32,750 nt of DNA, from assembly GCA_910584525.1 (NCBI GenBank), contig CAJUAT010000028.1:1-32750 (forward strand). The letters are read 5' to 3'. The DNA comes from an uncultured Muribaculaceae bacterium (GTDB taxonomy: Bacteria > Bacteroidota > Bacteroidia > Bacteroidales > Muribaculaceae). Made by a program: the position numbers and the translations under genes. Shown piece after piece: positions 17,432-23,647 of this stretch; the first letter of the stretch is position 1, and every line of letters begins with the position of its first letter. The notes below the pieces were generated by a model. That model saw only the letters and a program-made list of their open reading frames with translations. It was not told the origin of the DNA and made no database searches.

Positions 17432-17653
17432 ATGGAAGATAAAGATAAGGAATTGAGTTACAGCAAGGCGGTTGCCGAGCTTGAAGGCATTGTGTCGAAA
17501 ATGGAGTCGAACCAGTGCGACATAGACAGCCTGTCGGCTTATGCCACACGAGCTCTGGAGTTGCTGAAATTCTGCAAGGAGCGTCTTTTCAAGGTCGACA
17601 AGGAGGTTGAGAAATGTCTGGAGGCTCTGAAAGACACCATGGAGGGGGAATAG
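17432..17653 (+). CDS. xseB: Exodeoxyribonuclease VII small subunit
   Basis: A 73-residue helical hairpin protein that binds several-to-one to XseA and is needed for exonuclease VII activity. The family core is clear: LSYSKAVAELEGIVSKME, then a second helix with ALELLKFCKERL. A TTG at 17405 would add nine residues, but the ATG at 17432 fits the usual length. The gene follows xseA by 33 bases, and its TAG stop abuts the ATG of murF-alr without a gap. Confidence 0.93.
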   Translation: MEDKDKELSYSKAVAELEGIVSKMESNQCDIDSLSAYATRALELLKFCKERLFKVDKEVEKCLEALKDTMEGE

Positions 17654-20116
17654 ATGAGGAAGAGAGTCAGGGTAATAGCCCGGATGTTGGGATTGCCGGA
17701 GCCGGCTGTCGACGAAGAGATAGTGACTTTGCTTACCGACTCCCGGGAGCTTGAAGAGCCGCGTGGTACCCTCTTTTTCGCCATAGCCACGCGTGGCAAC
17801 GACGGACACAGGTATATACGCGACCTGTGGAGCCGGGGTGTGAGAAATTTTGTGGTGACGCATATACCGGAAGGCATGGAGCATCTCGAAGGCACCAACT
17901 TCCTGGTGGTTGACGATGTTGTTGACGCCCTGCAGCGCATAAGCGCCCGCGACGGCTACGGCGGCGAAATCGTGGCCATTACCGGTTCGCGCGGCAAGAC
18001 AACCCTCAAGGAATGGATATTCCAGCTTATGGAGCCGTTGGGCGATGTGACCCGTTCGCCGCGCAGCTATAATTCCCAGACGGGTGTTCCCCTCTCGATG
18101 TGGGGACTCGATCCGGAAGCACCCCTTGCCATTGTGGAGGCGGGCATATCCCATCCCGGGGAGATGGAGCGTCTGCGCAGGGTGATAAAGCCCGACACGG
18201 TGATTGTCACCAACATAGGAGCGGCGCACAGCGACGGATTTCCCGATGATGCCGCCAAGGCGGAGGAGAAGGCCATACTTGCCGCAGGTCCCGAGACGGG
18301 GTGCGTGATTTTCTGCCGTGACTATCGTCTGGTCAGGGATGCGGTGTCGAAAGTGTCGCCGGATGCGCGTCGGGTGACGTGGAGCTATACCGACCCGGCA
18401 GCCGACGTCTTCATAACGCGTGGCGTCGGCGATGGCTCTGCCAGGCTTGATTATGTCTACGCCGGCGAGCCGGCGAGCCTTACGGCGCCTCTGACCTCCG
18501 AGGCAGATTATGAGAATGCGGCGAACGCTCTGACATTCATGCTTGTGCATGGCGTCGACAGGGAGGTGATTGCCGACAGATTCCGCCACCTCCACAAGCT
18601 GGGCACGAGGCTGAACGTGCTTCAGGGCGTCAACGGCTGCGTGCTTATCCACGACCAGTATACGAGCGACTTCTCCTCGCTGGGTCCGGCGTTGCATTTC
18701 GCGCGCCGCCGGCAGGGCAAAGGCCAGGGGCTTACCCTGATTCTCAGCGATCTCCTGCATGAGAGCGCCGACGAGGAGCAGCTGTATGCCCGTATATCGA
18801 GGCTCATAGCCGCCGCCGGCGTGACGCGATTCATAGGCATCGGCCCCAAACTGAAACATCACGGCTCTCTCTTCCCGGGAGCTGAATTATATTCGGATAT
18901 CGCCGAGTTCATGCAGCGACGGTCGGCATCCGACTTCACCGACGAGACTATACTCCTCAAGGGCTCTCCGGAGGCGCGCTTCGACGAGATCGAGGAGATG
19001 CTTGAGGCGAGCCGCCACGAAACGGTGCTGGAGGTGAATCTTGACGCATTGCTCCACAACTACAATTATTTCCGGCGCAAGCTGCCTCGGAGCACGGGGA
19101 TAGTGTGCATGGTCAAGGCGTCGGGCTATGGTGCCGGCAGCTATGAGATAGCCAAGACCCTGCAGGATGCCGGTGCGGCATATCTGGCGGTTGCCGTGCT
19201 CGACGAGGGCGTGGAGCTGCGCCGCCATGGCATTACAATGCCCGTGATGGTGATGAACCCGCGTGTGGCCAACTATAAGGCGATGTTCGCCAACCGGCTC
19301 GAGCCGGAGATTTATTCCCGTCAGATGCTTGACGATGTGATCCGGGAAGCGCGCAAGAATGGCGTGACCGGTTATCCCATACACCTTAAGCTCGACACGG
19401 GCATGCACCGCATGGGCTTCACGGGCGACGAGTTGCCGGCGCTTATGAATGCTCTCGACGGGGTGGAGGAGGTCAGGGTGAGAAGCATCTTCTCGCATCT
19501 GTGCACTGCCGACTGTCCCGACCAGGATGCCTTCACGGAGCTGCAGCTGAGGCGTTTCGCCGAATGGTCGGAATATGTGGAGGAAAGATGCGGCTATAAG
19601 GTGCTTCGGCATGTGCTCAACACTGCCGGGATGATGCGTTATCCCGAGCATCATTACGACATGGCACGTCTGGGCATAGGTCTATATGGCGTCTATCCTG
19701 TGGATAAAGCCGGCGAGGAGCCTCTGCAGACAGTCTCCACGTTGCGGACGGTGATATGCGCGTTGCACGACTGGGATGCCGGCGAGACTGTGGGCTATGG
19801 CCGTTACGGCAGGTTGGAGAAGCCTGCGCGTATAGCTACGATAGCCATAGGATATGCCGATGGCATGAACCGACATTTCGGGCGCGGCGCCGTCAAGGTG
19901 ATGGTGAATGGCCGTGAGGCCCCCACAGTAGGCAACATATGTATGGATGCCTGCATGATTGACGTCACCGGCATAGACTGCAAGGTGGGCGATGCTGTGG
20001 AGATTTTCGGGCGAAATATGCCTGTGCAACGGCTTGCCGATGTGCTCGACACCATACCCTATGAGATTCTGACCTCCGTGTCGCCGCGCGTCAAGCGGAT
20101 ATACTACCGCGAGTGA
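17654..20116 (+). CDS. Bifunctional MurF ligase / alanine racemase
   Basis: An 820-residue fusion. Residues 1 to about 445 are the MurF-like ligase that joins D-Ala-D-Ala to the UDP-MurNAc-tripeptide: ATP loop TGSRGKTT (110-117), the YNSQTGVP segment, EAGISHPGEM and NIGAAHSDGF. Residues from about 455 to the end are alanine racemase: PLP lysine Lys488 in MVKASGYGAGS, LDTGMHRMGF, VGYGRYGRL, IAIGYADGMNR and VGNICMDACMIDVT. One chain therefore makes D-Ala and consumes its dipeptide in the peptidoglycan precursor pathway. The fusion is common in Bacteroidota. A G-rich stretch (17642-17650) lies just before the start, which follows the xseB stop directly. Confidence 0.96.
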   Translation: MRKRVRVIARMLGLPEPAVDEEIVTLLTDSRELEEPRGTLFFAIATRGNDGHRYIRDLWSRGVRNFVVTHIPEGMEHLEGTNFLVVDDVVDALQRISARDGYGGEIVAITGSRGKTTLKEWIFQLMEPLGDVTRSPRSYNSQTGVPLSMWGLDPEAPLAIVEAGISHPGEMERLRRVIKPDTVIVTNIGAAHSDGFPDDAAKAEEKAILAAGPETGCVIFCRDYRLVRDAVSKVSPDARRVTWSYTDPAADVFITRGVGDGSARLDYVYAGEPASLTAPLTSEADYENAANALTFMLVHGVDREVIADRFRHLHKLGTRLNVLQGVNGCVLIHDQYTSDFSSLGPALHFARRRQGKGQGLTLILSDLLHESADEEQLYARISRLIAAAGVTRFIGIGPKLKHHGSLFPGAELYSDIAEFMQRRSASDFTDETILLKGSPEARFDEIEEMLEASRHETVLEVNLDALLHNYNYFRRKLPRSTGIVCMVKASGYGAGSYEIAKTLQDAGAAYLAVAVLDEGVELRRHGITMPVMVMNPRVANYKAMFANRLEPEIYSRQMLDDVIREARKNGVTGYPIHLKLDTGMHRMGFTGDELPALMNALDGVEEVRVRSIFSHLCTADCPDQDAFTELQLRRFAEWSEYVEERCGYKVLRHVLNTAGMMRYPEHHYDMARLGIGLYGVYPVDKAGEEPLQTVSTLRTVICALHDWDAGETVGYGRYGRLEKPARIATIAIGYADGMNRHFGRGAVKVMVNGREAPTVGNICMDACMIDVTGIDCKVGDAVEIFGRNMPVQRLADVLDTIPYEILTSVSPRVKRIYYRE

Positions 20117-20125
20117 TTACCCTCG

Positions 20126-20140
20126 GCGGCTCTTTGCCGC
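20126..20140. terminator. Short hairpin between convergent genes
   Basis: GCGGC/GCCGC with a five-base TCTTT loop lies in the 30-base gap between the ends of murF-alr and the convergent barrel gene. There is no T run, so terminator function is doubtful. Confidence 0.3.
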
Positions 20141-20146
20141 GTGGGG

Positions 20147-20701
20147 TCAGAAATCGATGCCTATGCGCAGGGTGAAGAATGTTTCGGCATAGCGCCTTTT
20201 CTTCGATGAGGGGTGGTAGACGTCGGAGGAGTGTGTGCTTATCTCGTCGGTCATGCCCAGGAGGGTCATGCCCACGCCGAAGTTGACGTTCATCTTGCGA
20301 CCCCAGTTCAGGCGGTAGCCGATTGTCGGCGACATGTAGAATCCGTCGGAAATATTGTAGCCGATCCGGACATCGCCGAAGGGCCGGAATTTCCTGTGGC
20401 TGTAATCATAGCGGAAGTCCACGAATACGGGAAACATCACATATGCCGCCGACAGGGCCGGGACAATGCCCGTACCGGCACCGAGAAAGATGTGGCTGTT
20501 GAACTGGTATCCATGCGACGTTGTCACACCCGACAGCCATTCGTAACCTCGATGGTATCCGTCGACATCGTTGGTGGTATTCATATACCCTAAGGTGTTC
20601 TCCCAATCCACGAAGCCTCGATAACCCCGTTGCGGATCTTTGGCGTAACCGACCATCGCCACCATGCATGCCACTATCGTCAATATAATCTTCTGTGCCA
20701 T
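20147..20701 (-). CDS. Small outer-membrane beta-barrel protein
   Basis: A 184-residue protein with a signal peptide (about 1-20, ending VGYA) and a body of alternating amphipathic strands rich in Gly and aromatics: YQFNSHIFLGAGTGIVPAL, VFVDFRYDY, FGDVRIGYN, MSPTIGYRLNWG, MNVNFGVGMTL and a C-terminal strand ending FTLRIGIDF with terminal Phe. This is the pattern of an eight-stranded OmpX/OmpW-size barrel, common in Bacteroidales with mostly unknown roles. The gene points away from a region with phased repeats and is divergent from the mini-lipoprotein gene. Confidence 0.82.
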   Translation of the reverse strand: MAQKIILTIVACMVAMVGYAKDPQRGYRGFVDWENTLGYMNTTNDVDGYHRGYEWLSGVTTSHGYQFNSHIFLGAGTGIVPALSAAYVMFPVFVDFRYDYSHRKFRPFGDVRIGYNISDGFYMSPTIGYRLNWGRKMNVNFGVGMTLLGMTDEISTHSSDVYHPSSKKRRYAETFFTLRIGIDF

Positions 20702-20750
20702 CTTTTGTTGAATTTGGTTGTTATTGTGATTGAATAGTTTTGCATTGCCA

Positions 20751-20758
20751 CAAAGTTA
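20751..20758 (-). promoter_or_regulatory. Likely -7 element for the barrel gene
   Basis: Read on the minus strand, TAACTTTG matches the TAnnTTTG consensus about 50 bases upstream of the start codon. A TTTG lies 15 bases further upstream (20774-20777), closer than the usual 19-21, so the site may depend on an activator. Confidence 0.5.
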
Positions 20759-20803
20759 AATAAAAAAAAGAATCAAAAACAATGCCTCTTTTGTCAACAA
20801 TGC

Positions 20804-21010
20804 AATTTTCGAACTAACAGCCCGATTTTTCGAACAAAACCGCATGAATTTGGAACTAATCCCCTGAATTTTCGAACCAATCCGACTCCAGACCTCGATT
20901 AGTGAGGAATCGCCGAGCGGAATCTTCTAAAAATTCTGCATCTGAGTTTATTCTTAATAAAATACCTATGCCGCCCGGTTTGTTCGAAAAACAGGCCTGT
21001 TTGTTCTAAA
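20804..21010. promoter_or_regulatory. Array of TTCGAAC-type sites phased at exactly 21 bp
   Basis: Four direct units begin at 20804, 20825, 20846 and 20867. Each carries a TTTTCGAAC-like core (TTTGGAAC in the third), and GAAC falls at 20811, 20832, 20853 and 20874, exactly 21 bp apart. Two inverted units (TTTGTTCGAAAA and TTTGTTCTAAAA) have GTTC at 20982 and 21003, again 21 bp apart. The array lies between divergent promoters, suggesting cooperative binding of a regulator on one face of the helix. The binding protein is unknown. Confidence 0.6.
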
Positions 21011-21034
21011 ATTAAATATTTTACAAAAATGGCT

Positions 21035-21066
21035 ATTGCGTTTTAAGGTATATGTATATAACTTTG
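21035..21066 (+). promoter_or_regulatory. Promoter for the mini-lipoprotein transcript
   Basis: TAACTTTG at 21059-21066 matches the -7 consensus. ATTG at 21035-21038, 20 bases upstream, is a near match to the -33 TTTG. Transcription should start near 21072, giving a leader of about 120 bases. Confidence 0.7.
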
Positions 21067-21191
21067 CAACGATTGATAAAGGCCTGAATCTAAAAAAGGA
21101 TTCAATCTCGAGAGTTGTCAACCGACAGACCAGACTGTAAAGGCGCGAAATCCGAAAAGCGAAGAGAGTAGGAAACTAAAACCAAAGCCTC

Positions 21192-21275
21192 ATGAAAAAA
21201 ATCTTCTTCGCTGCAATAGCAGCGGCTGCGTTGGCTTCATGTACCAATGAGAGCTTTATAGAGCCCATTGACTAA
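21192..21275 (+). CDS. 27-residue mini-lipoprotein or remnant of a larger lipoprotein
   Basis: The frame from the ATG at 21192 encodes a basic start (MKK), a hydrophobic core and a clean lipobox (LASC, Cys17), then only ten residues to a TAA at 21273. The mature peptide would be an 11-residue lipopeptide, CTNESFIEPID. The start resembles those of Bacteroidales surface lipoproteins such as fimbrillin-type proteins. A consensus promoter lies upstream, so it is probably transcribed. Downstream frames are full of stops and show no leftover body. It is either a real minimal lipoprotein or the 5' stub of a deleted gene; I cannot tell which. Confidence 0.5.
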   Translation: MKKIFFAAIAAAALASCTNESFIEPID

Positions 21276-21290
21276 AGTCTCATATTACAA

Positions 21291-21324
21291 CAAGATACTG
21301 GGATAATCAAGATACTGGGATAAT
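21291..21324. repeat. Perfect 17-bp tandem duplication
   Basis: CAAGATACTGGGATAAT occurs twice head to tail (21291-21307 and 21308-21324), 15 bases after the mini-lipoprotein stop. Perfect identity suggests a recent slippage event or a maintained site. Confidence 0.85.
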
Positions 21325-21491
21325 AATGTACGACAAACCCATTAAGTGATGAAAACATACTTATATATGTTGGGAACATTTTCTAATCTTCAATTTTAAC
21401 AAATGCACCGGCTTTTCGGCTTGACCCGATGTTTCGGCAATTCTGCTCTTGTCTGGAATATGGGATTTCGTTAATTTTAGGCTCACAACTA

Positions 21492-21687
21492 AGAGAGTGT
21501 TTGGGTTTAACTTTCATTCACCCTAAGAGGGATTTTCGAGGGAATTTCACATGTTGAGGAGGGAGCATATCGGGATATGCGACCGACGAGACATGGTGAA
21601 ATTCACCGGAAAGACCCTTCGGGGGGATGAAAAGAATTTCCATAATACTCTCAAAAATTAAATTCGTGTTAAATTCAAACACTCTCT
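21492..21687. repeat. 196-bp foldback (MITE-like) element
   Basis: The 20-bp ends (21492-21511 and 21668-21687) are inverted repeats matching at 18 of 20 positions (AGAGAGTGTTTG..TTTAAC). Inside, 21511-21554 pairs imperfectly with 21591-21634 around GAATTTCAC/GTGAAATTC, and the tip is a perfect hairpin GCATAT-CGGG-ATATGC (21565-21580). It has no coding capacity and no obvious target-site duplication. It ends 13 bases before the next start codon, so it could also fold in the leader RNA of that gene. Confidence 0.7.
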
Positions 21688-21700
21688 AAACAAAAGTTAT

Positions 21701-22084
21701 ATGATTAGACTGATTAAAATCGTGGTTGCAGTCTCCATGCTGCTCGCAGTCTCGTTGCCGACAATGGCTATAGAATATGCGACGTCTATGTCGCAGACAC
21801 CAACCTCTACTGATAGGGAAGAGGAAGATGTCCCTCCCTTCTTAAGGATGCCTCCCCAGAATGTGGTATGCGTTATCTCCGAAGATGGCGTTAGCTTGCC
21901 ATTGGCAGATGGCGAGGAGATAACTCTCTTCGAAGTGTATGACGCCAACGGTGCGATGCTCACTTCATGCGTCTCGGAAGAGGACTTCCTTGAATTTATC
22001 TTCGCGTCCCAGGTCTCCGGAGTTGTTGAAATCCGCATCCATACTGCCTGGCGGTATTTCCGGGGATATATCAACCTGGTATAA
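21701..22084 (+). CDS. Small secreted protein, DUF3244-like
   Basis: A 127-residue protein with a signal peptide (about 1-23, ending TMA), a short acidic linker (TDREEEDVPP) and a compact beta-rich C-terminal part with FEVYDANGAMLTS, GVVEIRI and a final aromatic strand RYFRGYINLV. The layout recalls the small Ig-like DUF3244 proteins of gut Bacteroidales, whose role is unknown; this is a weak match from memory. The gene is bracketed closely by two different foldback structures, ending 13 bases before its ATG and starting about 10 bases after its stop. No consensus promoter was found just upstream, so expression may depend on the upstream element or on read-through. Confidence 0.6.
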   Translation: MIRLIKIVVAVSMLLAVSLPTMAIEYATSMSQTPTSTDREEEDVPPFLRMPPQNVVCVISEDGVSLPLADGEEITLFEVYDANGAMLTSCVSEEDFLEFIFASQVSGVVEIRIHTAWRYFRGYINLV

Positions 22085-22093
22085 GGTACAGAG

Positions 22094-22234
22094 CAATATA
22101 CGGGTGATTTCATAGAAGCGGCAGGTAATTGGCACTGTTTGGGTATTTCCGACAGTGTGGGAACATAACTTCGGCATGCTTGGCTTAGATGTGGTTCCAA
22201 TCTACCTGCCGCTTCTGCGGAATCATCCGTATTG
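22094..22234. repeat. 141-base foldback with wobble-compensated arms
   Basis: The arms 22094-22132 and 22197-22234 are inverted repeats sharing the exact core AGAAGCGGCAGGTA. Several differences between arms keep pairing as G-U, which favours selection on RNA structure. The interior holds CACTGT/ACAGTG (22133-22157) and a competing GGAAC/GTTCC pair. It begins ten bases after the stop of the small secreted protein, so it may be its 3' UTR or a separate element. Confidence 0.7.
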
Positions 22235-22252
22235 TATCCCAACCGACAGACT

Positions 22253-22304
22253 TTAAGGACCTTAAAGACCTTAGTGACCCTAAAGACCTTAAAGTGGTCC
22301 TTAA
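22253..22304. repeat. Short block of 9-bp repeats, TTAAAGACC type
   Basis: Consecutive 9-mers read TTAAGGACC, TTAAAGACC, TTAGTGACC, CTAAAGACC, TTAAAGTGG. The block closes with GGTCCTTAA, which is the exact inverse of the first unit, so it can form a hairpin. On the other strand the unit reads GGTCTTTAA, the family seen at 32470-32640. Confidence 0.75.
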
Positions 22305-22306
22305 CT

Positions 22307-22319
22307 CCCCCCCCCCCCC
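22307..22319. repeat. Homopolymer tract of 13 C
   Basis: An uninterrupted run of thirteen C lies between the 9-bp repeats and the terminator of the candidate minus-strand RNA. Such tracts are prone to slippage. It is not inside any gene I recognise. Confidence 0.9.
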
Positions 22320-22325
22320 ATAAAC

Positions 22326-22355
22326 AAAAAACAGACGCATATCACTATGCATCTG
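22326..22355 (-). terminator. Terminator of the candidate minus-strand RNA
   Basis: Read on the minus strand, CAGATGCATA pairs with TATGCGTCTG (one G-U) around a GTGA tetraloop, followed by six T. The plus strand lacks a T run, so it acts leftward. Confidence 0.82.
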
Positions 22356-22578
22356 ATTTCCGGTTGGTCCCGAATCGCTTCGGAATTTCCCCGTGGGTAC
22401 TAATTCTAAAATAACTATTAATCCATAACTTTACTAATGCAACAATAAATTGTCAATGAAACGATATCTTTCATTGGACTTTCGTCCAACACTAACGCTT
22501 GCTTTGAATGTATTGTCGCGACATTGAATCCAAATGTCGCCGCGAATCGGAACCGGCTCTCCGGCTTTCCCCTTTTCG
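22326..22578 (-). ncRNA. Candidate structured small RNA of about 250 nt
   Basis: A minus-strand unit has a Bacteroidota-type promoter on its right, a strong intrinsic terminator on its left and no convincing frame between. Read 5' to 3' it contains CCGG-AGAG-CCGG, a strong hairpin GCGACATT/AATGTCGC (22516-22538), the GNRA hairpin TTGGAC-GAAA-GTCCAA (22474-22489) and AATGAAA/TTTCATT around GATATCG (22456-22476). An A+T-rich single-stranded part follows, then the terminator. I do not recognise it as 6S RNA, tmRNA, RNase P RNA or SRP RNA. Whether it is transcribed is inference from signals only. Confidence 0.55.
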
Positions 22579-22583
22579 CACTG

Positions 22584-22615
22584 CAAAATTACATAACATT
22601 TGCGATTCATACAAT
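22584..22615 (-). promoter_or_regulatory. Promoter of the candidate minus-strand RNA
   Basis: On the minus strand TAATTTTG (22584-22591) matches the -7 consensus, and ATTG (22612-22615) sits 20 bases upstream in the -33 position. Transcription would start near 22578 and run left. Confidence 0.65.
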
Positions 22616-22858
22616 AGCCCCGAGTGCAACTTCCGTCACTTTGGGCAACTCAAATCTTAATGTTATGTTAATATTGCTAAAAATTGGTGTATATGGTGCT
22701 TATATGGTCTTTTTGGAATATTGAATTCTGCGCCGAAAACGGAATATATAAAGGACTTTATGCCCTAATGTCAGCGTAGCGCATGCTTTTTTATATAATA
22801 TCAGTATATTGACCGTATAAGATTCCGGACTCCGGAAATGTTAATATCCCGGTGGGGG
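22616..22858. other. A+T-rich intergenic stretch upstream of the RNA and downstream of surE
   Basis: There is no gene here. A near-palindrome TTCCGGA-C-TCCGGAA (22823-22837) lies about 20 bases past the surE stop and could act as a weak 3' hairpin, but it lacks a T run. Confidence 0.5.
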
Positions 22859-23647
22859 TCAGCGGTCATTATAGCTGCGCAGACTGTCGGCGAGCCATGG
22901 TATGTCGGCAACGTCGCCCGGCGTGCGCCCGATTGATACAGGAACCACCGAGATGAGACCATGCTCCAGACTCCATTGGTCGGTGGCCTCGTTTTCAGGC
23001 TCCTCGTTCTCGAATACGCCCGTAAGCCAATAATAAGGATGGCCATGAGGGTCGGTATATTTCTGATACTCGTCGTTCCATTTGCCGCGGCAGGGGGTAC
23101 ACAGTCGCATTGCGGAAGGCGAGGCTGCCACTTTAGGGAAATTGACGTTGAGGCATATGCCCGGAGGCAGAGAGTGTTCCAGCACGGCCTTGGCCAGATG
23201 GTCAACGGCAGGCAGACAATGCCCGAAGTCGGCATCCAGCGAATGGTTGCAGAGCGAGAACCCGATGGAGGGTATTCCGAAAGCGCATCCTTCCATCACG
23301 GCGCCCATGGTGCCGGAGTAGAGAACGTTGACGGAAGCGTTGGAACCATGGTTTATGCCGGCCACCACCAGCTGCGGCGTACGAGGCAGGATGTGGTGCA
23401 TGGCGAGTTTCACGCAGTCCACGGGGGTGCCGCTCACGGCATAACCCTGTGCGCCGTGGAAATCGCCCAGCTCCTTGACAAACAGCGGGCTGTTGACGGT
23501 GATGGCCATGGACTGTCCCGACTGGGGAGAGGCCGGGCATACGGCCACCACATCGCCAAGAAGCGCCATGCGCTCCACAAGGGCATGCACGCCCGGGGCA
23601 TTATAGGAATCGTCGTTGGCTACAAGTATCAGTGGCTTTTCTGACAT
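22859..23647 (-). CDS. surE: 5'/3'-nucleotidase SurE
   Basis: A divalent-metal-dependent nucleotidase that removes phosphate from nucleoside 5'- and 3'-monophosphates, linked to stationary-phase survival in other bacteria. Metal-site residues are visible: Asp12 and Asp13 in ANDDSYNAPG, Ser43 in PQSGQS and Asn99 in GINHGSN. Other family blocks are AVSGTPVDCVK and LYSGTMGAVMEG. At 262 residues it is normal. Its ATG shares one base with the stop of the upstream glycosyltransferase (TAATG), so it is coupled and is the last gene of the mtaB operon. Elsewhere in Bacteroidales surE often precedes lpxB; that gene is absent here. Confidence 0.95.
   Translation of the reverse strand: MSEKPLILVANDDSYNAPGVHALVERMALLGDVVAVCPASPQSGQSMAITVNSPLFVKELGDFHGAQGYAVSGTPVDCVKLAMHHILPRTPQLVVAGINHGSNASVNVLYSGTMGAVMEGCAFGIPSIGFSLCNHSLDADFGHCLPAVDHLAKAVLEHSLPPGICLNVNFPKVAASPSAMRLCTPCRGKWNDEYQKYTDPHGHPYYWLTGVFENEEPENEATDQWSLEHGLISVVPVSIGRTPGDVADIPWLADSLRSYNDR

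Noticed and set aside
17408..18862. 484-codon minus-strand frame opposite xseB and murF-alr
   Set aside because: It lies wholly opposite well-conserved genes and has no recognisable motifs; long antisense frames are expected in G+C-rich coding DNA.
22094..22234. Integron attC site
   Set aside because: The arms form a foldback after a stop codon, but the terminal GTTRRRY/RYYYAAC cores are not seen and no integrase is present.
22326..22578. 6S RNA, tmRNA or RNase P RNA
   Set aside because: No single long bulged rod closing both ends, no tRNA-like CCA end and no recognisable RNase P core; left as an unassigned candidate RNA.
22524..22724. 66-codon plus-strand frame
   Set aside because: It covers the promoter and 5' part of the candidate minus-strand RNA and has no ribosome site or similarity.
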